A stretch of DNA of 64,000 nt from Agromyces larvae (GTDB taxonomy: Bacteria > Actinomycetota > Actinomycetes > Actinomycetales > Microbacteriaceae): positions 744,001-808,000 of the forward strand of contig NZ_CP094528.1 of assembly GCF_022811705.1 (NCBI RefSeq), written 5' to 3'. Numbering within the stretch: the stretch's first letter is position 1; each line of letters begins with the position of its first letter. Positions 47,112 to 54,693 of the stretch are shown here, piece by piece. The position numbers and the translations under genes were made by a program. The notes under the pieces are model-generated. The model had not been told where the DNA came from and searched no databases. It saw nothing but the letters and a program-made list of their open reading frames with translations.

Positions 47112-47348
47112 CGGGCTTCGGGCGCTTCGACAGGCTCAGCGGGCTTTGGGCGCTTCGACGGGCTCAGCGGGCTTTGGGCGCTTCGACGGGCTCAGCGAGC
47201 TTCGGGCGCTTCGACGGGCTCAGCGGGCTTCGAGCGCTTCGACAGGCTCAGCGAGCTTCGGGCGCTTCGACGGGCTCAGCGAGCTTCGGGCGCTTCGACG
47301 GGCTCAGCGAGCTTCGGGCGCTTCGACGGGCTCAGCGAGCTTCGGCGG
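47097..47348. repeat. Nine-unit 28-bp tandem repeat array
   Basis: Nine direct units begin at 47097, 47125, 47153, 47181, 47209, 47237, 47265, 47293 and 47321. Each starts CTTCGAC[A/G]GGCTCAGCG and continues [A/G]GCTT[C/T]GGGCG-like to 28 bp; the last unit is degenerate after ctcagcgagcttcgg. There are no variable spacers, so it is a minisatellite and not CRISPR. It lies between the convergent stops of pyrD and the DUF2183 gene. All reading frames across it are open because 28 is not a multiple of three; I do not regard them as coding. Confidence 0.9.
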
Positions 47349-47360
47349 GGTCGGCGAGTC

Positions 47361-48416
47361 TCAGGCGATCGGGACGCCGACCTCGGCGAGTCGGTCGGCC
47401 AGACGCGAACCGTCGCTCGCCGAGACCCACGGGACATCCGCCTCGTGCTCCTCGGTCTTGGAACGCCCGCCCGCGAGGACCGCCTCGCCCGTGGACAGCC
47501 GCCGGATCGCGACCGCGGCGACCCGGTCGGGGTGCTCGGCCGCGAACTTCGCGTAATGCTCCTCGTCGTGCTGGCCGTCGTCGCCGATGAGCAGCCACTT
47601 GATGTCGGGGAACTCCTCGGCGAGCCGGCGCAGGTTCTCGTCCTTGTGCTCGCGGCCGCTGCGGAACCAGCGATCGTGGGTCGGGCCCCAGTCGGTGAGC
47701 AGCAGCGGGCCGGCCGGGTAGAGGTTGCGCGACAGGAACCTGGTCAGCGTGGGCGCGACGTTCCAGGCGCCGGTCGAGAGGTAGATGACGGGGATGCCGG
47801 GGTTCGCCCGCACGATGCGCTCGTACAGCACCGCCATGCCGGGCGTGGGGATGCGGGCGTGCTCGTCGAGGACGAACGTGTTCCACGCCGCGACGAGGGG
47901 TCGGGGCAGCGCCGTCACCATCACGGTGTCGTCGACGTCGGAGATGATGCCGAACCGGGTCTCGGGCGCGACGACCGTGATCGGCGCCTCGACCGGCACC
48001 GCGCCGTCGGTGTGCAGCGTGGCGGTGTGCCAGCCGGGTTCGAGCCGTACCGGCACCTTCGTGTCGACCACGCCGCCGCGGTCGGCGAGGACCTCGATGC
48101 GCGACCCGCCCACCTCGATCGAGACCGGCACGTCGCCGATCGGCACGCTCGTGAAGCTGCGCCAGCCGCGGATGCTCGGCTGCGGGCGACGCGCGGAGCC
48201 CTCGATCTGGGCCTTCGGCTTGGACAGCAGCACACGGCAGAACACGCGCACCCACTCGGTCGAGCCGTACCCGGTGTAGGGGATCACGGTCGGCAGATGC
48301 CCGCGCCCGCGCGCCCAGCGCTCGCGCACGTCGTGGATCCAGTCTTCGAGGCGCGCGGCACGGTGCCGGGCCATGCGTGGGGGAGCACCGGCCGGGGGCG
48401 GAATGTCGACCGGCAT
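47361..48416 (-). CDS. DUF2183 (App1-like) phosphatidate phosphatase domain protein
   Basis: A 351-residue protein of the App1/DUF2183 family, HAD-like phosphatases that include the yeast phosphatidate phosphatase App1. The catalytic motif is FGIISDVDDTVMVTALP (D-x-D-x-T) near residue 180, followed by VIYLSTGAWN and KWLLIGDDGQHDEEHY. The N-terminal part includes YTGYGSTEWVRVFCRVLLSKP. No signal peptide or membrane helix is seen. Substrate in bacteria is unknown. ATG 48416 is chosen from the family start; ribosome-site quality is poor. Confidence 0.87.
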   Translation of the reverse strand: MPVDIPPPAGAPPRMARHRAARLEDWIHDVRERWARGRGHLPTVIPYTGYGSTEWVRVFCRVLLSKPKAQIEGSARRPQPSIRGWRSFTSVPIGDVPVSIEVGGSRIEVLADRGGVVDTKVPVRLEPGWHTATLHTDGAVPVEAPITVVAPETRFGIISDVDDTVMVTALPRPLVAAWNTFVLDEHARIPTPGMAVLYERIVRANPGIPVIYLSTGAWNVAPTLTRFLSRNLYPAGPLLLTDWGPTHDRWFRSGREHKDENLRRLAEEFPDIKWLLIGDDGQHDEEHYAKFAAEHPDRVAAVAIRRLSTGEAVLAGGRSKTEEHEADVPWVSASDGSRLADRLAEVGVPIA

Positions 48417-48445
48417 CCTGCCAGTCTGTCATGATCATCGGCTGC

Positions 48446-48505
48446 GGGCCGACTCGCGGGCCGACTCGCGGGCCGACCTGCGGCCCGATCCGCGGGGCGG
48501 CTCGC
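48446..48505. repeat. 12-bp tandem repeat upstream of the TetR gene
   Basis: Five 12-bp units occur, with consensus GGGCCGACTCGC (two perfect, three degenerate), in the 157-bp divergent gap between the DUF2183 gene and the TetR gene. The rest of the gap holds TAGAGT (48542-48547), a likely -10, and GGGAGG before GTG 48574. Confidence 0.7.
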
Positions 48506-48573
48506 GGACTCGTGCTGGTCTTCGACGCTCGGCGCGCCGGGTAGAGTGGTCCGGCGAAGATGAGGGAGGTTCC

Positions 48574-49233
48574 GTGCCGCACATCGACCTGATCCTGGGG
48601 GCCGATCACGGGCGCCGACGTACCGTGCGCACGGAGCCGACGCAGCGACGCAGCACTCAGCGGCTCGACACGCTGCTCGACGCCGCCGCCGAGATCACCG
48701 ACGAGCTCGGATTCGAACGGTTGACCACGCAGATGGTCGCCGAGCGCGCCGGAGCCTCGATCGGCACCGTGTACCGGTACTTCCCCGACCGCGTCGCCGT
48801 GCTGCACGCGCTGCGCGAACGGTCGGTCGAGCGGTTCCGGCTGCGCATCGCCGAGCGGCTCGCCTCGGTGAGCACCGACGACTGGTGGAGCATCGTCGAG
48901 ACCGCGCTCGACGCGTGCATCGACCTGCATCGCGAGGAGCCCGGGTTCTCGGTCGTCCACGGCGGCGACCGCGACCTCGCCGACGACGGCGAGCCCGAGA
49001 TCGCCGCGCGCATGGCCTCGGTGATCGAGGCCGAGTTCGGCGAGGCATCCGACATCGCCGAGCTGCGGTTCCGCCTGGGCGTCGCGCTCGAGATCGGGGG
49101 CTCGCTCATCAACCGTGCGTTCACCCGCGACATCGACGGCGACCCGCGCTACCTCGACGAGGCCAAGCGCATCGTGCGCGAGTACCTCGAGCCGCATCTC
49201 GCCGGCCGCCTCATCGCCTCGAACGCGGCCTGA
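48574..49233 (+). CDS. TetR/AcrR-family transcriptional regulator
   Basis: A 219-residue one-component regulator. The N-terminal HTH is complete: RLDTLLDAAAEITDELGFERLTTQMVAERAGASIGTVYRYFPDRVAVLHAL at about residues 29-80. The C-terminal ligand domain is all-helical and its effector is unknown. It stands 125 bp upstream of, and codirectional with, the OpuC-type transporter genes; control of them is possible but unproven. GTG 48574 follows GGGAGG. Confidence 0.88.
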   Translation: MPHIDLILGADHGRRRTVRTEPTQRRSTQRLDTLLDAAAEITDELGFERLTTQMVAERAGASIGTVYRYFPDRVAVLHALRERSVERFRLRIAERLASVSTDDWWSIVETALDACIDLHREEPGFSVVHGGDRDLADDGEPEIAARMASVIEAEFGEASDIAELRFRLGVALEIGGSLINRAFTRDIDGDPRYLDEAKRIVREYLEPHLAGRLIASNAA

Positions 49234-49237
49234 GCCG

Positions 49238-49314
49238 CGCCCCGTCCGGGGCGGGGTCACCGTTCGTCGCACGGCGTCAAGCCGTTTGCCTGCCGTCTCG
49301 AATGGTGTTTGGCT
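49238..49314 (+). promoter_or_regulatory. Hairpin and promoter before the osmoprotectant operon
   Basis: CGCCCC-GTCC-GGGGCG (49238-49253) is a small terminator-like stem after the TetR gene. TTGCCT (49286-49291), 17 bp, TTGGCT (49309-49314) is a candidate promoter for the transporter genes. No palindromic TetR operator stands out. Confidence 0.4.
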
Positions 49315-49358
49315 GGGTGAGGCGGGGCGCGAATGCCGGCCCGCGGAAACGGGGCGGC

Positions 49359-50171
49359 ATGATCGAGTTCCGCAGCGTCACCAAGCAGTACCCCGACGGC
49401 ACGGTCGCCGTCGCGGACGTCGACCTCGTCGTGCCCCCGCACCGCACGACCGTGCTCGTCGGCTCGTCGGGCTCGGGCAAGACGACGCTGCTGCGGATGG
49501 TCAATCGCATGGTCGATCCGACCGGAGGCGAGGTGCGCATCGACGGCACGGATGTCTCGACCGTCGATCCCGTGAAGCTGCGCCGGTCGATCGGCTACGT
49601 GATGCAGAACTCGGGGCTGCTGCCGCACCGCCGGGTGGCCGACAACATCGCGACGGTTCCCGTGCTGCGCGGTGAGCGCCGTCGCGACGCCCGGGCCAAG
49701 GCGCTCGAGCTCATGGACACCGTCGGACTCGACCGCTCGCTCGCCGACAAGTACCCGTCGCAGCTCTCGGGCGGGCAGCAGCAGCGCGTGGGCGTCGCGC
49801 GCGGCCTCGCGGTCGACCCGAACATCCTGCTCATGGACGAGCCGTTCGGTGCGGTCGACCCGATCGTGCGCACCGAGCTGCAGGACGAACTGCTGCGCCT
49901 GCAGCGCGAGCTCGGCAAGACCGTGCTGTTCGTCACGCACGACATCGACGAGGCGTTCCGGCTGGGCGACCAGATCGTGATCCTGCGCGAGCGCGGCGAG
50001 ATCGTGCAGCGGGGAACGCCGGCCGAGATCATCGCGAGCCCGGCCGACGAGTTCGTCGCGGGGTTCATCGGGGCCGACCGCGCCGAGCGGGCGCTGCGCG
50101 TCACGCAGGTCGGCGGTCGGCAGGTGGTCGTCGACGCCGACGGCCGCCCGGCGGGAGTGCTCGCCTCGTGA
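49359..50171 (+). CDS. Osmoprotectant ABC transporter ATPase (OpuCA/ProV-like)
   Basis: The ATP-hydrolysing subunit of a glycine betaine/choline/carnitine-type importer. Walker A is VLVGSSGSGKTTLLR near residue 30; the Q-loop is GYVMQNSGLLPHR; the signature is LSGGQQQRVGVARGL and Walker B is ILLMDEPFGAVD. At 270 residues it ends soon after the nucleotide-binding domain, so the tandem CBS domains that sense ionic strength in OpuA/OpuCA and make those proteins about 380-400 residues long are missing. The GTGA junction couples it to the permease. There is only a weak ribosome site before ATG 49359. Confidence 0.9.
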   Translation: MIEFRSVTKQYPDGTVAVADVDLVVPPHRTTVLVGSSGSGKTTLLRMVNRMVDPTGGEVRIDGTDVSTVDPVKLRRSIGYVMQNSGLLPHRRVADNIATVPVLRGERRRDARAKALELMDTVGLDRSLADKYPSQLSGGQQQRVGVARGLAVDPNILLMDEPFGAVDPIVRTELQDELLRLQRELGKTVLFVTHDIDEAFRLGDQIVILRERGEIVQRGTPAEIIASPADEFVAGFIGADRAERALRVTQVGGRQVVVDADGRPAGVLAS

Positions 50172-50851
50172 CCTGGCTCTGGTCGAACCTCGACCGGGTC
50201 GGCGAGCTGGCGCTCGTGCACCTGGCATTGTCGGTGCCCGCGATCATACTGAGCTTCGTGCTCTCGATCCCGATCGGCTGGGTGGCGTGGCGATTCCGCT
50301 GGAGTCGTGCGGTGCTGCTCAGCGTGTGCGGCATCCTGTACGCGATCCCGTCGCTGCCGCTGTTCATCGCGCTGCCCGCCCTCATCGGCACGCAGCTGCG
50401 GTCGCCCGTGAACGTGGTCGTGGCGATGACGCTGTACGGCGTCGCGCTCATGGTGCGGTCGGCGGCCGACGGTTTCGCCGACGTGGATCGCGACATCCGC
50501 ATGTCGGCGACCGCGGTCGGGTACTCGTCGCTCGGGCGGTTCTTCGCGGTCGAACTGCCGCTCGCGGGTCCGGCGCTGCTCGCCGGGCTCCGGGTGGTCA
50601 TCGTGAGCACGGTCAGCCTCGTGACGGTCAGCGCGGTGCTCGGCATCCCGAGTCTCGGCAGCCTGTTCACCGACGGGTTCCAGCGCAACATCCCGCTCGA
50701 GATCGCCACCGGCATCGTCGCGACGGTCGTGCTCGCGTTCGCGCTCGACCTCGTCGCGGTCGTGGCCGGGCGCCTGCTCATGCCGTGGACCAAGGTGGAG
50801 CGGCGCGGTCGCCGTCCGTCGCGGCTGGCGAACGTGGAGGCGATCGCGTGA
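50168..50851 (+). CDS. Osmoprotectant ABC transporter permease 1
   Basis: A 227-residue inner-membrane permease with five to six helices and the binding-protein-dependent transport motif (SATAVGYSSLGRFFAVELPLAGPALLAG), the EAA-type loop that contacts the ATPase. It resembles OpuCB/ProW. GTG overlaps the ATPase stop by 4 bp, and its own stop overlaps the second permease by 4 bp. Confidence 0.9.
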   Translation: MTWLWSNLDRVGELALVHLALSVPAIILSFVLSIPIGWVAWRFRWSRAVLLSVCGILYAIPSLPLFIALPALIGTQLRSPVNVVVAMTLYGVALMVRSAADGFADVDRDIRMSATAVGYSSLGRFFAVELPLAGPALLAGLRVVIVSTVSLVTVSAVLGIPSLGSLFTDGFQRNIPLEIATGIVATVVLAFALDLVAVVAGRLLMPWTKVERRGRRPSRLANVEAIA

Positions 50852-51567
50852 ACCTGATCCTCGACGCGTTCGCGTGGCTGTTCGATCCCGAGAACTGGGC
50901 GGGCCCCTCGGGTCTCGGCGCGCAACTCGGCTACCACGTCGTGTTCAGCCTCGCCGTCGTCGTGGCGGCCTGCGTGATCGCGCTGCCGATCGGCGCGCTC
51001 GTCGGGCACACCGGCCGCGGTCGCGAGGCGGCCGTGCTCACCTCGGGCGGCCTGCGCGCCCTGCCCACCCTCGGCCTGCTGACGCTCATCGGCCTGGCGA
51101 TCGGCATCGGCCCGGTCGCGCCGTTCATCGCGCTGGTCGTGCTCGCCCTGCCGTCGGTGCTCGCCGGTGCGTACGCGGGCATCGGCGCGGTCGACCGTCG
51201 CACGGTCGACGCGGCACGAGCGGTGGGCATGACCGAGCCCCAGATCGTGCTGCGCGTCGAGACGCCGCTCGCCCTGCCCACGATCATCGGCGGCGTGCGG
51301 GCCGCCGTGCTGCAGGTGGTCGCCACCGCGACCCTCGCCGCCTACATCGGCGGCGGCGGTCTCGGCTCGACGCTGTTCGTCGCGCTCAAGACCCGCGACT
51401 ACCCGGCCATGCTCGGGGTCTCGATCCTCATCATCGCGCTGGCGCTCGTGCTCGACGGCGTCTTCGCGATCATCCAACGACTCGTGGTGCCCGAGGGCGT
51501 TCGCGTCGGTCGCACCACCACGAACCTCCGCGCACGTCCGGCTCGGGCGCGCGCGGCCATGGGCTGA
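50848..51567 (+). CDS. Osmoprotectant ABC transporter permease 2
   Basis: A 239-residue permease of the same family as its neighbour, with the EAA-type loop DAARAVGMTEPQIVLRVETPLALPTIIGG and a long AAYIGGGGLGSTLFVAL segment. Two permeases plus one ATPase and one binding protein reproduce the OpuC composition. Compared with Bacillus opuC order (ATPase, permease, binding protein, permease), here both permeases precede the binding protein. Confidence 0.9.
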   Translation: MNLILDAFAWLFDPENWAGPSGLGAQLGYHVVFSLAVVVAACVIALPIGALVGHTGRGREAAVLTSGGLRALPTLGLLTLIGLAIGIGPVAPFIALVVLALPSVLAGAYAGIGAVDRRTVDAARAVGMTEPQIVLRVETPLALPTIIGGVRAAVLQVVATATLAAYIGGGGLGSTLFVALKTRDYPAMLGVSILIIALALVLDGVFAIIQRLVVPEGVRVGRTTTNLRARPARARAAMG

Positions 51568-51590
51568 GCCCAACACCGAAGGGAAGCAAC

Positions 51591-52520
51591 ATGTTCACAG
51601 CTGGAAGAGGCCGGCACGTCGCCCTGGCGGCGGTCGCGGTCGGGGCGGTAGTAGCCCTGGCAGGGTGTGCCACGAGCGATCCGCTCGACGAGGGTTCCGG
51701 CACCGGGGCCGAGGGATCGTCCGAGACGATCGTCATCGGCTCGCAGGCCTACTATTCGAACGAGATCATCGCCGAGATCTACGCGCAGGCGCTCGAGGCG
51801 AACGGCTTCACCGTCGACCGGCAGTTCCAGATCGGTCAGCGCGAGGTCTACCTGCCCGAGATCGAGGCCGGCAAGATCGATCTGTTCCCCGAGTACACGG
51901 GCAACCTGCTGCAGTTCTACGAGCCCGACACCGAGGCGCGCACGAGCGACGACGTGTTCGCGGCCCTGCAGGATGCGCTGCCCGACGGGTTGCGCGTGCT
52001 CGACCAGTCGCCCGCGACCGATCAGGACTCCTACAACGTCACCAAGGCGTTCAGCGACGCGAACGGCGTGACGAGCCTGGAAGACCTCGCCGGCGTCTCG
52101 ACGCCGTTGACGCTCGGCGGCAACGCCGAGCTCGAGACCCGGCCGTACGGCCCGAAGGGGCTCAAGGAGGTCTACGGCGTCGAGGTGGGCTTCACCGCCA
52201 TCGAGGATTCGGGCGGTGCGCTCACGGTCAAGGCGCTCGTCGACGACCAGGTGCAGCTCGTGAACATCTACAGCGCCGACCCGAACATCAAGACGAACGA
52301 CCTCGTCACCCTCGACGACCCGAAGGGCCTGTTCCTCGCGTCGAACGTGGTGCCGCTGGTGAGCGAGAAGATCACCGACGAGATCGCCGACATCATCAAC
52401 GAGGTGAGTGCGGCCCTCACGGCCGCCGACCTCGTCGCGCTGAACGACCAGAGCGTCAACCAGCAGCGCAACGCCGACGACATCGCGGCCGAGTGGCTCG
52501 AATCGAAGGGGCTCGTCTAG
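51591..52520 (+). CDS. Osmoprotectant-binding lipoprotein (ProX/OpuCC-like)
   Basis: The extracytoplasmic substrate receptor of the transporter, 309 residues. The lipobox VVALAGC places the lipidated Cys near residue 26, to be cut by LspA encoded at 39 kb. The mature part has the ProX/OpuCC fold features: IVIGSQAYYSNEIIAEIYAQAL, EYTGNLLQFY, and GGNAELETRPYGPKGLKEVYG. Ligand is inferred as a quaternary ammonium compound. GAAGGGAAG precedes ATG. Its TAG stop overlaps the TAG stop of the opposing dedA gene on the sequence CTAG. Confidence 0.92.
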   Translation: MFTAGRGRHVALAAVAVGAVVALAGCATSDPLDEGSGTGAEGSSETIVIGSQAYYSNEIIAEIYAQALEANGFTVDRQFQIGQREVYLPEIEAGKIDLFPEYTGNLLQFYEPDTEARTSDDVFAALQDALPDGLRVLDQSPATDQDSYNVTKAFSDANGVTSLEDLAGVSTPLTLGGNAELETRPYGPKGLKEVYGVEVGFTAIEDSGGALTVKALVDDQVQLVNIYSADPNIKTNDLVTLDDPKGLFLASNVVPLVSEKITDEIADIINEVSAALTAADLVALNDQSVNQQRNADDIAAEWLESKGLV

Positions 52521-53320
52521 GAGCGGGCGCCCGGGTTCCGCTCGGGGGTCCCCGCTTCGGGAGCGTCAGCTTCGGGAGCGTCGGGCTCGGGAGCGTCAGA
52601 GGGGTCGGATGCCACGGCGTCCGGCCCCTCGGTCGTCGATGCCGCCGTGGCATCCGCGCTGCCCGTGTCCGGCTCCGTGGCATCCGACTCGAAGTGCCGT
52701 GCCTCGATGCGCACGATGACGCGCTTGGCCAGCCAGACGACGACGAGGAAGAGCGCGATGACCGCGACGAAGACGTACCCTGCCCAGTGCAGTTCTCGGC
52801 TGAGCTCGCGGTAGCTGTCGGCGGCGAGCCATCCGACCGTGGCGTAGGCGAACGCCCAGATGACGCAGGCCGGCAACGTCCAGGCGATGAACCGACGGTA
52901 GCGCATCGCGCTCATGCCGACCACGAGCGGCACGAGCGAGTGCAGCACCGGCAGGAATCGCGACAGGAACACGGCCGGGCCGCCGCGCCGGTCGACGTAC
53001 CGCTGGGCGCGCGTCCACTGCGTGTCGCCGATGCGCCGGCCGAGGCGGGACCGCACGAGGTGCGGACCGAACCAGCGGCCGATCGCGAAGCCGATGGACT
53101 CGCCCGCGAGCGCGCCTGCGATGACCGCGACGACGAGCGCGACGTACTGCACGGGGTTCTCGATCGCGGTCGAGGCGACGAGCACGATGGTGTCGCCGGG
53201 CACGATGAGCCCGATCAGGATCGACGTCTCGAGCATCACCCCGACGCCGGCCAGCAGAGTACGCAGCACGGGGTCGACCGCCTGCACGGTCTGCAGGATC
53301 CAGTCGAGGACGTCGTTCAC
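52517..53320 (-). CDS. DedA-family membrane protein
   Basis: A 267-residue polytopic membrane protein (SNARE-associated/VTT fold). Landmarks are ETSILIGLIVPGDTIVLVAST near residue 30, the F/Y-GRWFGPHL region, and VFLSRFLPVLHSLVPLVVGMSAMRYRRF with the conserved Arg. Recent work on the family implicates undecaprenyl phosphate or phospholipid flipping; the role here is inferred. The C-terminal 60 residues are an acidic Pro/Asp/Ala-rich tail. GTG 53320 is seven bases after TAGGCT (53333-53328, minus), so leaderless; that box uses the TAG stop of the M56 gene. Confidence 0.88.
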   Translation of the reverse strand: MNDVLDWILQTVQAVDPVLRTLLAGVGVMLETSILIGLIVPGDTIVLVASTAIENPVQYVALVVAVIAGALAGESIGFAIGRWFGPHLVRSRLGRRIGDTQWTRAQRYVDRRGGPAVFLSRFLPVLHSLVPLVVGMSAMRYRRFIAWTLPACVIWAFAYATVGWLAADSYRELSRELHWAGYVFVAVIALFLVVVWLAKRVIVRIEARHFESDATEPDTGSADATAASTTEGPDAVASDPSDAPEPDAPEADAPEAGTPERNPGARS

Positions 53321-53330
53321 GCACCCGAGC

Positions 53331-54203
53331 CTAGGCGGCGCGGGGGCGGATGTCCCGGGGGTCTGCCTGAGGATCCGCCGGGCGCAGGCGGGCGAGTCGT
53401 GACTCGAGCATGACGGCATCGGGGGCGACGCCGCCCGCGTCGGCGTAGGCACCGGGTTCGGCGCCGGCGCCCAATCGTGCCAGGGCCCGCCGCAGCGGTT
53501 CGCCGCCGACGTCGCGGATCGCGCCGTCGTCGGCGAGCATCTCGGTGAGCAGGGTCACGCTCCGCTCGGCCCGGTTCGCGATCGGGAACCAGGGCAGGGC
53601 GCTGTGCCACGCCCGGAACGCGATCAGCACCAGGTGGTGGAACTGGTCGAGGTGGGCCCGCTCGTGCGCGACGACCGCGGCCAGTTCTCGCTCGTCGAGC
53701 GCGGCCACCAGCCCGTCGGTGAGCACCGTCGCGGTGCGGACGCCCGGAACGCAGTACGCCAACGGAACCGGGTAGGGCAGCACGCGGGTGTGCGGCGAGT
53801 CGGGCAGCGGGTCGCTGAGCACTGCGATGAGGTGGTGCTGCCGGCGCCGTTCGCGCTCGGCCCGGGCGACGGTGAGTCCGAGGTTCAGGGCGAGATGCAC
53901 GGCGAGACCGATCGCGAGGGTGAGCGCCGCGAGATGCGCCACGCCGAATCCGGGCGGCAGGTCGCCGTCGAAGAAGTGCGGCAGCAGCGTCTCGGCGGCG
54001 CCGACGATCGAGCCGGCCGGGGCCGAACCGAACAGCAGCAGGCTGCCGATCATCGAGAGTCCGCCGGCGAGGGCGATGAGCTGCCACAGCGCGAGTGCGG
54101 TCGCGGGCCGTGCGGCGGGCCAGCGCGCCGCCGACAGCATGACGGGCACGGGCCACGCGAGCGCGGCCGCGAGCACGCCGAGTGCCAGCGCCGAGGGGAT
54201 CAC
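53331..54203 (-). CDS. M56 (BlaR1-like) membrane metalloprotease
   Basis: A 290-residue integral membrane zinc protease. About three N-terminal helices precede the catalytic domain with VVAHERAHLDQFHHL (HExxH) and the downstream LLTEMLADDGAI, whose Glu is the third ligand. The extracellular penicillin-binding sensor domain of BlaR1/MecR1 is absent, so it is not a beta-lactam sensor of that type. GTG 54203 lies one base after the blaI stop, so the two are coupled. Known relatives cleave or trigger loss of the BlaI partner repressor. Confidence 0.88.
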   Translation of the reverse strand: MIPSALALGVLAAALAWPVPVMLSAARWPAARPATALALWQLIALAGGLSMIGSLLLFGSAPAGSIVGAAETLLPHFFDGDLPPGFGVAHLAALTLAIGLAVHLALNLGLTVARAERERRRQHHLIAVLSDPLPDSPHTRVLPYPVPLAYCVPGVRTATVLTDGLVAALDERELAAVVAHERAHLDQFHHLVLIAFRAWHSALPWFPIANRAERSVTLLTEMLADDGAIRDVGGEPLRRALARLGAGAEPGAYADAGGVAPDAVMLESRLARLRPADPQADPRDIRPRAA

Positions 54204-54204
54204 G

Positions 54205-54579
54205 TCAGCCGTGCACCAGTTCGTCGAGCAGTCGACGCAGCGTCGCCGCCTCCTGGCGTGACGAGGTGGTGATGAAGCGGGCGAGCGCGGCATCGCGATC
54301 GCTGGCGCGGTCGAGCACCTCGTGCATGAGTTCGGCGGTGTGGTCTTCGCGGCTGAGCAGCGCGTGGTAGCGGTGCGGGCGGGCGTCGCGCGAGCGGGTG
54401 ACGAATCCCTTGCGCTCGAGGCGGGCGAGCACCGTGAGCACGGTGGTCGTGGCGGGGGTGCGCCCCTCGCCCGCGTCGAGGACGGTGATGCGGTCGCGGA
54501 TGTCGTTCGCCGTGAGGGCGGGGTCGGAGGCCCAGAGCTGTTCCATGACCGCTCGCTCGAGTTCGCCGAGATTCGCCAT
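54205..54579 (-). CDS. BlaI/MecI-family repressor
   Basis: A 124-residue winged-helix repressor: LGELERAVMEQLWASDPALTANDIRDRI, then TPATTTVLTVLARLERKGFVTRSRDARPHRYHAL, the BlaI DNA-binding domain, and a helical C-terminal dimerisation region. It is coupled to the M56 protease. Two TTCTAC-N5-GTAGAA palindromes lie 31 and 53 bp upstream, in the gap shared with cydA, strongly suggesting that it controls both directions. No beta-lactamase gene is in the window. Confidence 0.92.
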   Translation of the reverse strand: MANLGELERAVMEQLWASDPALTANDIRDRITVLDAGEGRTPATTTVLTVLARLERKGFVTRSRDARPHRYHALLSREDHTAELMHEVLDRASDRDAALARFITTSSRQEAATLRRLLDELVHG

Positions 54580-54609
54580 GCCCCAAGGGTACCCTCGTTC
54601 CGCTGGATG

Positions 54610-54626
54610 TTCTACGTGGTGTAGAA
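54610..54626. promoter_or_regulatory. Putative BlaI operator 1
   Basis: TTCTAC-GTGGT-GTAGAA is a perfect 6-bp-arm palindrome. TAC/GTA arms are the hallmark of BlaI/MecI operators. Its centre is 22 bp from that of operator 2, two helical turns. Confidence 0.75.
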
Positions 54627-54631
54627 ATGTG

Positions 54632-54648
54632 TTCTACGCGAGGTAGAA
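54632..54648. promoter_or_regulatory. Putative BlaI operator 2
   Basis: TTCTAC-GCGAG-GTAGAA has arms identical to operator 1 and a different centre. It lies 45 bp before the cydA start, where it would block transcription or promoter clearance. Confidence 0.75.
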
Positions 54649-54693
54649 CTCGCGAATCACCCGCAGCCCACGGCGGAATCCGGAGGGAACCAC

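Noticed and set aside
47097..47348. CRISPR array
   Set aside because: Units are contiguous 28-bp direct repeats with no unique spacers, no leader and no cas genes nearby.
46878..48434. Long open frames rich in G-A-S-T-G-S-A repeats across the tandem array
   Set aside because: They arise because a 28-bp stop-free repeat is open in several frames. They overlap pyrD and the DUF2183 gene in wrong frames and show no family features.
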